Source: Phaeodactylum tricornutum CCAP 1055/1
Taxonomy: Eukaryota > Bacillariophyta > Bacillariophyceae > Surirellales > Neidiaceae
DNA: 64,000 bases
Direction: 5' to 3'
Assembly (NCBI RefSeq): GCF_000150955.2
Contig: NC_011672.1
Span: 620,001 to 684,000, forward strand
The notes beneath the pieces were generated by a model. The model did not search any database. It had not been told where the DNA came from and saw nothing but the letters and a program-made list of their open reading frames with translations. Position 1 is the first letter of the stretch. The number at the start of each line of letters is the position of its first letter. Below are positions 32,201-40,802 of this stretch, in pieces. The position numbers were made by a program, and so were the translations under genes.

Positions 32201-35193
32201 CTAGCTCTCAGCTACCGAGATTGACGGATGAAGAAAGAGAGGTAATGATGAAGTACAGGAAAATGGTGGAAGCTGGGCTACCTGAAGCAGCGGTATCGCA
32301 GAAGCTCTTGAACGACGGAGCAGACCCAAAGCTAATTGCATATCTCGCTGGCGAAGAAAAGCCGGCGTGTGCTACACCAACAAAGGCTACTGATGCCTGC
32401 GTGCACGTGCCAAACGCTGCTGTTTCTACATTTCCATTCCTTCCGAGATTGGCACCCGAGGAGAGGGAGCTAGTACATAAGTACAAGAAGATGCTGAGTA
32501 TGGGACTACCCGAAGATGCTGTGATACACAAGCTAATGCAAGATGGAGTAGATCCGAAATTAGTTGCATACCTAAATGGCGAAGAAAATCCGGAGCTAAC
32601 ATCAACGGCAGTGGCCGTCGATGACGTTCCCAACGGCGAAATCGAGGCGTCCGATACCAAAACGATGGAAAACGCCACATATGTTGTTTTGGAGACAAAG
32701 CCACAAGGTTTGACATCTAGTTCAGAAAAGAATAGCACGCTTGGAGTTTCTCTGACGACAGGTGGTCCTGACGAAAAGTTTACTGTCAAGATGGACGATT
32801 CAACTCAGAATCTTAGTTCGGAAGAAGCGGAGATGAAGCATATGACTCTTGATGAGCTAGCTATGATATCAGGACAGAGTAGGAATGAACTCGAAGCCGT
32901 TATTGCTCAAAAGCGTACGCAAAACAGCATTCCGCCGCGTTTTGTTTTGCAGTCTGTTGATATGGAGCAACCCGAAAGCGTATACGAGGTTGCTGTCCCA
33001 CTTATTAAAAGACCTGCAGGCGCTGCGAAGACTGGACAAGCTCAATCTGACAAAGGTGCACCTGTCGGAGATGGGCAAGAGGTTGTAGACTCTGACCTGG
33101 CGAAAGCAGCTCGTGCCGTTTCGGCCCTCGGGGACCTTGATATGAAGAGCCTGTTGGAGAAACTTCAGACAGGGGACGTCGGAGATCTGATCGCCAAATT
33201 AAAGGAGGCCGAACGGTGGAAAAAGAAGGTCGAAAAGCAACTTGCCCAAGCTGGTGTTGCCATTGCCGAAGATATTGAATACGGTGAAGCAAAGAATAAG
33301 GTGGAGGAGATTGCTAAACGAATGAACGAAATCGGAGGAAGTGACGTTCAAGTTGCCGATAAGGAAGAGCAGAACCGTCTTAGAGAGGAGTACTTTAAAC
33401 TCGAACAAGATATGGAACGATACAACACAGCTTTAATGGTGTCCGAAGAATATCAGGCAGAGCAAGAACGGCTTGAGAGAGAATGGGAAGAAAGTAACTT
33501 GACTGCGAATCTAGAAGCACTGAAGAAAGTTCGCCGGCATATGCCTGTAATGATTCGGAACATGAGTGAAGCGGAGTTGACAAATACACCGACGCCCAAC
33601 GGCAAGTTTTTACCAAACGCTATCGCCAAGAAGTTCAAGCGGACAAACATTTTGCAATGCCTACGTCTTAACCCTGATGATATCGAAAGAATGCATCCAG
33701 CAACAGTGGAAGGTTTTCGAGTTACAGGTCTAACGCTCACGGAGCGTCGAGCGCTGTACCTTCATTTAAAAACAATCGGACCGAAATGGGAGAAGAACAA
33801 AGCGGAGAAAATGACTGAGCGTAAATGGACTTGGTTCAAGATGATGAAGAACAATTTCAAAGAAAATCTCGCACCGTATCAAAGGCACGTTGACCAATAT
33901 GGTCCGCCTGGAAGCCATCCGTATGCAACAAGAGAAAATCCTGATACAGGCTGTCCTTTGATTGGCAAGCAGTGTCCATTGAAGGCTGACAAGGTGATCG
34001 ACTATGATGGTGACTACGGATTCACCGAAGAAGACGAGTATGAGCATTCGGATGTGCGCAAGGCGGACACGGATGATCCAGGGGCGAAAGCGATGCAAGA
34101 GGCTTTGGAGCTTGCACGAGAAAAGAAAGCAAACGAACGAGCTGAACTTCTCAAAAAGCACTACAAAGGCAAACTTTTACAGGTTTCGAAAGCAAATGGC
34201 AGCTGCGAGGCTATGGACGAGTCCATGGACAAAATGGAGAATCATACGATTCGATGGATTGAATTCATTTTGGATAAGGGTGAAAATATCATCGAAGCAG
34301 ACCATGCTAAGGAGCTGGCCAATTTTACTGAGGCTTTGAACGAGCATAAGTTAGCATTTCTTGATTTTGCTCAACGTTCTGGTATGCAGATGTCAGGAAA
34401 ACGGAAGGCCGGTGGGGACAGTCCTGACATTCGTAGTTTTATTGAATGTGGGCTTTCCGAAGAAGTCATAGAGTGTTCACGTGAGCTCTTCTCGTTCATC
34501 AAGGATAGAATGAAGGAGATTAAGGCAAGAGATACACGAATCGAGAAGACGGTTGAGCTGCTAGAAAATGTACTGACGGAACTTCATGAGCGTAATCTTG
34601 CCACACTTGAAAGCCTTCAAGTGAAGCGACCTGAACGATCCAGGAAGCTGAGGATCAACAGTGAGCTGAAGAAAGAAGCCCAGGAAAAGATGAAGCCGAA
34701 AGAAGAAGAAATTCCACCGGATGAACCTGTATTATCCGCTGGCCCGTCCTCGATAACTAGCGGGGGTGGACGTGGTGGTCTTTTGGACGCCCTGTCAGGC
34801 AGAGGTCGAGGGGACGGAGGTCGAGGAAATCTGCTAGGTGCAATATCAGGACGAGGTCGTGGGCGTGGAGGCCGGGGGGACCTACTGGGTGCAATATCAG
34901 GACGAGGGCGTGGGGGTGGAGGCCGCGGGGACCTACTAGGTGCAATATCAGGACGAGGGCGTGGGGGTGGAGGCAGAGGAGACCTATTAGGTGCAATATC
35001 AGGACGCGGTAGAGGAGGCGGTGGTGGACGAGGTGGTTTACTTGCTGCTATTCAGAGCAAAACAGAGGGAGGACCGCCATCAGCTGATGGTGGGCGAGGG
35101 GGGCTACTCAGCGCGATTCAAGGAAGGGGAGGCGGAGGTGGTCGCGGAGGGCTGTTAGCTGCCATCGCAGCTCGAGGAGGTGGTGATGACTGA
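29275..35193 (+). CDS. Giant repeat scaffold with WASHC3-like and WH2-like motifs, up to 1,972 aa
   Basis: This single-exon gene encodes a protein built from repeats. Residues about 45-720 hold about ten copies of a 60-70-residue unit: L-S-G-F-L, then GSATVAG, then GEIYINKDGKKVRRIKR. Residues about 755-1105 hold four copies of the motif KYRKMxxxGLPEAAVxxKM followed by DGVDPKL, as in WASHC3 (CCDC53) and some formins. A coiled-coil region (1230-1420) follows, then a conserved-looking segment with no name known to me (1434-1600, including RKWTWFKMMKNNFKE and CPLIGKQCPLKADK), more helices, and a Gly/Arg-rich tail (1829-1972) with eight RG-x-LLxAI units resembling the first half of WH2 actin-binding motifs. 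A role in actin or WASH-linked membrane traffic is inference. Met codons at 29338 and 29347 are likelier starts than 29275. Confidence 0.85.
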   Translation: MALYCNTLSRIGIPPLCVKRRMNRMTNASGESPGGMGANGRALQRSSSATSLENVVASTKSTNGLTSFLEAAPKTKMSRGSATVGAGSDEGEIIIRADGKKVRKIRKSVTRVKTTDDNYASQKGLGSFLDQGSASKAFAHGSATVSGVPTIRKAKSADEGEIYTREDGKRVRRIAKKPSEASSNKSLSGFLNILTGSSKSKRSGSNTVAGDQVTKKAEMGEIIIRADGTKVRRIKKIKKSDEGGRSSNPELKSFLSKDSSDTNGLQSLSGSATVTGVSTAKVSELALAGDVDTNERGKNVQNVKTTPSTSLATNRLDGFLHRGFQNKTNASGSATVAGDTPTKSSTFMDGEIYINKDGKKVRRIKRIKSSSSTDGVDNHKVLSLSGLLDTDSATKPRPLGPATVSGERNVVDQGEIVIRADGKKVRRVKRTTSSESIEADSAKKNLSKFLEISGDRASTQSAQSGSATVTGVPVNASFATSVGDVYINEHGKKVRRVKKKPASSASSGLSGFLDDSVGASRKKPSGSATVAGDNPTKAKSYAEGEIYINKDGKKVRRVKRSPGGAATDDILTVVQQTNSLSGFLNENEVGTYSKLRGSATVAGERVVKSTIDGDVIIRDGKKILRRKKNGYVASAKSEDTDVYRRADGKLVRRVKKSGTHKLSGDLAGFLGSEEQKIAETQDSSATVVDSGIKPDFSRLLQSKRIEKEGYGSDTPAANEDVILSKSSVSIVRPSLEQPSNRSKCELSTTVDLSEAEELIASPYRKMLEIDLPESAVERKLIQDGVDNRICVTVLGRELSTSTQKCNSDRDLPNGSAADLGLHSAEHGIDDRLLKLEKTTKPDQAVEGVDINDLSEFCGEQSTFTVSPVVSGKPSHLSDSTLGVTHPFEVLEEASTTKPVATTSAVEFSLPNEEEFIAARFRKMILMGLPEAAVRQKMEMESIDPKKILHVLYQGDSASSSSIEACTRLHTEPLHTSSSQLPRLTDEEREVMMKYRKMVEAGLPEAAVSQKLLNDGADPKLIAYLAGEEKPACATPTKATDACVHVPNAAVSTFPFLPRLAPEERELVHKYKKMLSMGLPEDAVIHKLMQDGVDPKLVAYLNGEENPELTSTAVAVDDVPNGEIEASDTKTMENATYVVLETKPQGLTSSSEKNSTLGVSLTTGGPDEKFTVKMDDSTQNLSSEEAEMKHMTLDELAMISGQSRNELEAVIAQKRTQNSIPPRFVLQSVDMEQPESVYEVAVPLIKRPAGAAKTGQAQSDKGAPVGDGQEVVDSDLAKAARAVSALGDLDMKSLLEKLQTGDVGDLIAKLKEAERWKKKVEKQLAQAGVAIAEDIEYGEAKNKVEEIAKRMNEIGGSDVQVADKEEQNRLREEYFKLEQDMERYNTALMVSEEYQAEQERLEREWEESNLTANLEALKKVRRHMPVMIRNMSEAELTNTPTPNGKFLPNAIAKKFKRTNILQCLRLNPDDIERMHPATVEGFRVTGLTLTERRALYLHLKTIGPKWEKNKAEKMTERKWTWFKMMKNNFKENLAPYQRHVDQYGPPGSHPYATRENPDTGCPLIGKQCPLKADKVIDYDGDYGFTEEDEYEHSDVRKADTDDPGAKAMQEALELAREKKANERAELLKKHYKGKLLQVSKANGSCEAMDESMDKMENHTIRWIEFILDKGENIIEADHAKELANFTEALNEHKLAFLDFAQRSGMQMSGKRKAGGDSPDIRSFIECGLSEEVIECSRELFSFIKDRMKEIKARDTRIEKTVELLENVLTELHERNLATLESLQVKRPERSRKLRINSELKKEAQEKMKPKEEEIPPDEPVLSAGPSSITSGGGRGGLLDALSGRGRGDGGRGNLLGAISGRGRGRGGRGDLLGAISGRGRGGGGRGDLLGAISGRGRGGGGRGDLLGAISGRGRGGGGGRGGLLAAIQSKTEGGPPSADGGRGGLLSAIQGRGGGGGRGGLLAAIAARGGGDD
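34765..35175 (+). repeat. In-frame 51-bp tandem repeat encoding the GRG-LLGAI array
   Basis: The core of this tract repeats with a period of exactly 51 bp: GGTGCAATATCA begins at 34837, 34888, 34939 and 34990. Each unit encodes 17 residues (GAISGRGRGGGGRGDLL). Flanking units are more divergent but keep the LL-x-AI core. Near-identity of the central copies points to recent unit duplication, so copy number may differ between strains or alleles. Confidence 0.9.
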
Positions 35194-35484
35194 TGACTAA
35201 ACAAAACCATTGAGGTTGTGTTTGAGAGCATGACCTGAATTGTTTTGCAAGCTGACAGTGAATAGCGTTGCAAGTAAGTGCAATTTTTTTATTGATATAA
35301 ACAGTAATAAGGGTTCGATGACTATTGCAAAGACTTTGCAGATAAGCTTGTTTAAAAGTTCAATGTAATGGTAGTATCCACTTCAAAGAATATTCTGGCG
35401 ACAGTGGTGTGTCGGAAATAACGCCACTGTGGCAGAGGCTTTACCCAAGTCGAAGTGATAGTGACCTATTGCGCACTTGCCTTG

Positions 35485-38193
35485 CTATTGCAAGTCTACA
35501 CTTACTTTCGACCGTGGTTTTGCCTGAATGCCGCGGGGTCGAAATTGCAGAGGATTGAAGGAATCTTCCGATAAGGGGCCTAATACAGGGCCAGATCCTG
35601 ACTTTGTGGATCGCGTCGTTTTTTGCTCTCGTTCCTTGCGCCTTTCGTTTATTTTTGAGCTCTTTCCCTCCCCCTTGGGTTGAACTCTGTGCATTCCGGG
35701 CGGCACAATCATTACCGCAGGCATGTAAGATCGCTCAATCACAACAAGTTTTTCGTGTATACCGATAATACCGTCCAATGCCAGGGCTTTCTCGGTCGAT
35801 TCTCTATCTTCAAACTGTATCAATCCCCATCCTTTTGATTTTCCCTTCAAGCTGTGACGAATTTCCTTCTCTCGGATGATTCTCGCATGAACTACTTCAC
35901 CACACTTAGGTCGGAAAACATCCACCAGATCCATATCGTCTGTTTTCTCACTTAATCCAGATACACGGACAGAAAAAGGATGATATTTAAAATCCTGGTT
36001 TGGCTTTTTAGCATTTTTTGATTGCCCCGGATCGACATAGCGGTCATCATCAGTCGTAATGTCTCGATCTACCCAATCTGTTTTTGTACGAATTCTTTTC
36101 CCTTCAAAATCATCAGAATCAATATGTACTTTTCGTTTTCGATCGGGACCTTGCACCATATGCACATTCATAGAAGATGGAGCATCACTCCTCCTTTCTC
36201 GCAAGGGGTCCGATGAAGGATGTGAAACGTTCTCACCAAGTTTGTGCATCTTTCGTGCAATTGCCTTGTGCGCTTCAGCCACCGAACTTCGAGACCCGAA
36301 CATCTGTTCAAACTCTAGCCAGTGATGACTTAAATGTGCGAACGCGCTATCGAAATCTGGTATCACCAAGGAAGGAACGGGCTTTGATTCCTTGCTCCTT
36401 CCGACCCCCACAATGGCCTTTTGGTACAGCCAACGAGTACGTCTCAAACGATGAAGGACATCAGTCGCGTTCACAACAGGATAGCTCAACAAGTATTGTT
36501 CGATGTAGCGCAAGTACAAGTCAGGATGGGGCGGACTATGAGACCGAACTGGCTTCTCGCACAATAGCAGCATTTCTAGGTCTTCTGTAGATCTGGAGGA
36601 ATCACCAGAGCCTTCAAAAATGCGACGCAGCGGGTTCAAGAAATATTTTTCCGTATATGCTCGCTCCAACCACAAGAGTGATCGGCCTTCTGACCATTTT
36701 CCCAGAACTTTCCTCATTTTTTGTTCGATATGTTCGTACATGTCTGTCAAGTCCTCGCATAAGTCCTGGACTTCTTGTAGCACCCCGTCTATCTTTCCGT
36801 CACGTTTTGGAGATCTCGCATTGCTTGACTTTAGGATAGGCTCCGCCTCGTCATACCGTAGTACCGCCTTGCCACTTTGTTCAGTTACAGCCACACCAGA
36901 CAAGATACTTAGCATGCGCCGCTTGACGATACGAATAACACAAAGGTAGAGCTCCAAAAACTGTACTGGATTTGGAAGAAATTTTGTGTCTAGTGCTGTC
37001 TGCACCTGTTCCATTAGTGCATCGGGATCAAAAACAATAAGACCCTTGTCAGCCAAGAGTAATACGTTGTCCATTTGTTGACAAGCCAAAGCCTGGCTGT
37101 ATGGACAATTGCGTACGGCCCGTTGAGAAACGCTTGGTAGCAGGGACAGAGAATCTCCGTTGTCTTGTTCCGTCAAGAAGCGAATATAGGAAAGCCACAA
37201 AGAGTCGACGGTCGGACATTCGGCCACACCGCGCTCAAATACTGCCGAGGCCAGGCCAGAAATATGGCGACGCATTTCTTCTATTTCTAGGTCCTGGTCG
37301 TCCTCGTCTACTTGCCGAGCGGCGCTTTTGAAGATATTTGAACACTCGAGAGCATATTTGACAAATGCGGTTGCCACGTCTGCCCCTCCCAATCCCATTC
37401 CGTAGCGATCCGTGTGAAGCATAATCTTCCAGTCGAGTTTGTCTACACCAACATCATACCTCGGAAGAATCCCCTGGCTATGCATGACTGCATCAATTTC
37501 GTCCTCCAGCGTTATATACCGATTAAAAAGTTTGGCTTCTAGTCGCCGGCCCTGCTCCATTTGTTCCAAGTGCTTGGTAGAAGGAGTAAGGCCGTGGTTC
37601 TCGCAAAATCCTCTGTAGTCACTGGCAATCTCATCGTTCACATCTTTCATGGGAATTCGGGCGCGTTGTACAAAACACTGCAACGCCTCTTTCACTCGAT
37701 TTTGCTTGACCAAGAAGGTCGCAAGATGATTGTAGAGCTGCACGACCCAGCTACCCTCGTTCCGGTGAGAACCCCCTCCTACTTGTGCAATCGCCGTCCG
37801 CAGCGCCGATTCGATCTTGGGCGCATCAGTACATGCGTTTTTGTGCATCAAGAGCTCTATATAATGTAAATGCAACAAAACGTATCCGGGAAATTCTTGT
37901 AAGCCCAATTCCAGAGTCTGTAAACGCGTTTGGAGAGATTCTTTATTGATTCTCGAATCTGCGTCACACGAATCCTCCTGTCGTAACAACGCTTGTGAAA
38001 TCCATTCCGCAGCAGTGCTGGCATATTGTATCCAAAGCGCAGGTGTCATGGGACAGCAAGATGAAAGAGTTTCCAAGGCCTGGACTGCCTTTTGCAAATG
38101 GCCCGAGCGCTCTATCACGTTCTCCGTCACCATTGAGGCCTTTCGGTGCTGTGCAAACTCTCGACAGAGTGCATCGTAATCGTACGACATCAA
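35485..38193 (-). CDS. SART3: SART3/Prp24-like U4/U6 snRNP recycling factor, 902 aa
   Basis: The N-terminal two thirds are helical and fit HAT (half-a-TPR) repeats (for example ALWIQYASTAAEWI, LHLHYIELLM, DSLWLSYIRFL, LYLRYIEQYLL). A nuclear-localisation-like basic stretch (DRKRKVHIDSDDFEGKRIR) precedes one RRM at about residues 740-815 (FSVRVSGLSEKTDDMDLVDV, KGWGLIQFEDRESTEKAL). The C-terminus contains FNPLQFRPRGIQAK, placed where SART3 carries its Lsm-interacting motif. SART3 and Prp24 are known to re-anneal U4 and U6 snRNAs for spliceosome recycling. Human SART3 has two RRMs; only one is evident here. The gene is convergent with the giant scaffold gene, 291 bp apart. Confidence 0.82.
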   Translation of the reverse strand: MMSYDYDALCREFAQHRKASMVTENVIERSGHLQKAVQALETLSSCCPMTPALWIQYASTAAEWISQALLRQEDSCDADSRINKESLQTRLQTLELGLQEFPGYVLLHLHYIELLMHKNACTDAPKIESALRTAIAQVGGGSHRNEGSWVVQLYNHLATFLVKQNRVKEALQCFVQRARIPMKDVNDEIASDYRGFCENHGLTPSTKHLEQMEQGRRLEAKLFNRYITLEDEIDAVMHSQGILPRYDVGVDKLDWKIMLHTDRYGMGLGGADVATAFVKYALECSNIFKSAARQVDEDDQDLEIEEMRRHISGLASAVFERGVAECPTVDSLWLSYIRFLTEQDNGDSLSLLPSVSQRAVRNCPYSQALACQQMDNVLLLADKGLIVFDPDALMEQVQTALDTKFLPNPVQFLELYLCVIRIVKRRMLSILSGVAVTEQSGKAVLRYDEAEPILKSSNARSPKRDGKIDGVLQEVQDLCEDLTDMYEHIEQKMRKVLGKWSEGRSLLWLERAYTEKYFLNPLRRIFEGSGDSSRSTEDLEMLLLCEKPVRSHSPPHPDLYLRYIEQYLLSYPVVNATDVLHRLRRTRWLYQKAIVGVGRSKESKPVPSLVIPDFDSAFAHLSHHWLEFEQMFGSRSSVAEAHKAIARKMHKLGENVSHPSSDPLRERRSDAPSSMNVHMVQGPDRKRKVHIDSDDFEGKRIRTKTDWVDRDITTDDDRYVDPGQSKNAKKPNQDFKYHPFSVRVSGLSEKTDDMDLVDVFRPKCGEVVHARIIREKEIRHSLKGKSKGWGLIQFEDRESTEKALALDGIIGIHEKLVVIERSYMPAVMIVPPGMHRVQPKGEGKSSKINERRKEREQKTTRSTKSGSGPVLGPLSEDSFNPLQFRPRGIQAKPRSKVSVDLQ

Positions 38194-39401
38194 CGTGGAG
38201 GAAGAAAGATCGACTTAGAAAGACAACAGCGGGTATTCAACGGTATCAACCAGGCTTGGATCAGTAAGCCGTGTGGGACAGCTGAAAGTTAAACTCACAA
38301 TCCGTGCGCGATATCCTGCTGATAATGGAAGCCAAAAAGCATGGTCGAGCACGTTGTCGAGGTAACTGGAAAACCGTGCTGACTGAGATTTCGAGAAAGA
38401 CAAATGAAAGACAGACGATTTTTCTGAGGTTATCCTATGGAATTGACAGTAAACCACGAAGCGTTATCCCTAATGTATCTCACATCTTTGCCAGGTATAC
38501 CGGTATTTATGTTAACGAGAGTGGTACGACGGCAGACGAGCCCGCGCGAGAACGATCAAGTAGGGCTCCAATATCCATAAGTCCAAAGCTGAAACTATGC
38601 CAGTAACCAACTGAGAAGACTCTCACGACCACAGTCACCGACGAAGCATAAGCGGAACTTACCCAAACGGATATCAAGCAACGAAAAAGGTTTGGAAGGT
38701 AGGAGAGGTAATCAGGTGGTGGGTCGGTATGTCGGTAAAGGATTCTGCAACCGCAATCTTGCAACGGCCATGTAGTGAATTGATGGAGGTCACACAGCAA
38801 AACAGGCACCCGCCACAAGGAATTGATTTTTTCAAGGCGGCAATAAGCTTGTGACCTTGTTTACTAAAGATCATTGATTTGGAAACATTGTGTTCCACAC
38901 TCTCGTTTGGCCCACGCCCTAAAGTCCTGTAAGCTCAGGGAATCGTTGTGTTTAGGGAGTTTGGGTGTTAGCGGTATTCCCGAGGATTTTTGTGTCAAGA
39001 AGGGGGGACAACGGGCTTGGAGATTGGATAAAAATGATTTCCGAGACAGATCGGCAGCTGGCCAACTAAGTTTGACTGCAACGAAGATCAGTTGACCTAG
39101 ATCAATCCCATGAGCCTGTAGGCTCTCGAAAGAGAAAGGCACGGTTCTACTGATTGGTTTCTCTCTCTTTATAGCCCTACACTGGACGACGAAATCTGGC
39201 TTGGTTATAGACTGATTATCTCAATCTTCTTGCATGAACGCTATATTCGAAAACGTGTCCCATTGCTCTCCAAGAATACATAAACAAAAAGCCAGTACCT
39301 AAATATCCAAATGCTTTTCAAAAACCCATTCCCTTTGCAGTCTGAACTATCTAGTCTTTATAGTTAGTTGCAAAACCGTTCTACTGGATCCGAAAAATAC
39401 C
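38194..39401. other. Intergenic 1.2 kb, no supported gene
   Basis: Only ORFs of about 100 codons or fewer, on both strands, are present and none shows a recognisable domain. The left part should contain the SART3 promoter; a TGACAGTAA variant of the recurrent palindrome lies at 38444-38452. The right part holds the TRAPPC1 3' UTR. Confidence 0.45.
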
Positions 39402-39860
39402 TCATCGATACCAAGACTGCGATACCAAAAAGGCGTCAAGATTCGTTTCAAAATTAGTCGCCTGTACATTTGGTGTCACGGGATTATATAGAGGAGATCT
39501 AACAACCGACTGGATCCAGATATCGTTGTACGCATGCTGCATTGCTTTGCGAATGGATCTGGCATGTGTCTTGTCAGCATCGTCGGTTATGTATAGGGCA
39601 AATCTTAGGCCACTGGCCGTTTCGAGGCAATAGCAGGTACTGGCACCAGTCTGTACAGAGTGGACTCCGTTATCTTTGATTGAAGATGGCGAAAGGCTCG
39701 CAGCAACTTCTTTCAGAGAAAACAGCATCCCAAAGACTAGTTTTCGTTTTTCAGAAAGTTGCTCTCCGTCATCAACTTTGTTGGCCTTATTCTGGGCGTA
39801 GCACTTGGTAAAAAGAGTCTTGCCTTTGCGGTCGAATACATGCAGTGAATGAACAGGCAT
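39402..39860 (-). CDS. TRAPPC1: TRAPP complex subunit 1 (TRAPPC1/BET5), 152 aa
   Basis: The protein matches TRAPPC1/Bet5 over its whole length: SLHVFDRKGKTLF at the start, EKRKLVFGMLFSLKEVAASL, FALYITDDADK, and AYNDIWIQSVVRSPLYNP, ending in LDAFLVSQSWYR. The usual length is about 145 residues. It is a longin-fold subunit of the TRAPP tethering/GEF complexes that act on Rab1/Ypt1 in ER-Golgi traffic. The ATG at 39860 (MPVHSL) begins the longin fold; the frame open to 39908 would add a hydrophobic stretch that the family lacks. Confidence 0.92.
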   Translation of the reverse strand: MPVHSLHVFDRKGKTLFTKCYAQNKANKVDDGEQLSEKRKLVFGMLFSLKEVAASLSPSSIKDNGVHSVQTGASTCYCLETASGLRFALYITDDADKTHARSIRKAMQHAYNDIWIQSVVRSPLYNPVTPNVQATNFETNLDAFLVSQSWYR

Positions 39861-40802
39861 TGCTTTTTTTTCAATGCAAAGATGAACAAATAAACACAGA
39901 ATGAACACACACCGTTGGGTGTTGCATCAGCAGTTCGGTGGAAATCAGCGCTCTTGTTCTCAAGTCTGCACGACACGGGAAGCCCTACAGGAAAAATTTT
40001 TACAGGGCGAGACCCAGGGGAAGGGTTCATTCACACTGCGAAACTTGACCAATCAAGAGAAAAAAAGTGTGTTACTGGAAGCTTTCTATACTGTTCAAAG
40101 TAACTGAAAATTGTCTCCGTTACGGTCAAGACAGAAGACAGCAGCATACACACTCCCCCTCATACTTTGTCTCCCTCTCATCTTGAAAGCCGGAACAAAC
40201 AATGTTTATAATGTGATACATGCAGGATCCAATTAAATATCTGTATCGCTGATGTTGTTATTGAATTCACTGTCAGGTGCTCTTGTTGCCAAGGCAACAA
40301 AAGCCAACGACTTCATAGTGTACCCCGGATATTGTTGTGCATTTGCTTCTGTAAACTTTCGTCCTTTGCGGTAGAAAGAGTGAAGTCGTCAATTTGGTTT
40401 TTCAAGTTCAAACTTGTTTCCTTTGTGCAGGCAGGGCAACCTCTCTCATTGGAACCCCCTGATAAGTATCTTTACCTGAAACGTTGGGATCCGTTAAAAA
40501 GCTAGATTTATATAATACTTCTTATACAAGGGTGCAGTGTAAAGCTAATTATATTGAAAACGTGCTGTCCCCTATTAAAAGTTTTCCGCTTTTCCCATCC
40601 CCTTGAGCGAATTTTCTCAAAGAAAAACAACACCGTTTCAACTGGCGCACTATCTTACAATAAATAATAAATAATATTAAGGAAAGATGAAATTAGATAC
40701 ATCCTCCTAGTTACTTGTGCTAACTGCAAAAGCCAAGGGCGAACGGACTTTGTTACCAGTTATGTAAAATTCGGACTAACAAATTGATCACCGAAATTTT
40801 AT
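39861..40802. other. AT-rich intergenic region with a lone MULE-like end
   Basis: No gene is seen. A TCACTGTCA palindrome lies at 40267-40275. A degenerate copy of the MULE terminus lies at about 40542-40618 (see separate entry). The right side becomes AT-rich up to the MULE target-site duplication. Confidence 0.5.
40542..40618 (+). repeat. Degenerate solo copy of the MULE terminal repeat
   Basis: This 77-bp segment aligns, at roughly 70% by eye, with the right terminal inverted repeat of the adjacent MULE (shared blocks: AAGCTA, CTGTCCCCT, CATCCCCTT, ATTTTCTC) and ends at the same CTC. It has the same orientation as the right end. No inverted partner was found upstream, so it looks like the remnant of an older related insertion. 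Confidence 0.6.

Noticed and set aside
34837-35005. Regular 51-bp repeats considered as a CRISPR array
   Set aside because: The repeats are contiguous, in frame and coding, with no unique spacers.
38215-39142. Several ORFs of 80-103 codons between SART3 and TRAPPC1
   Set aside because: They overlap on both strands, have no domain and no sign of conservation.
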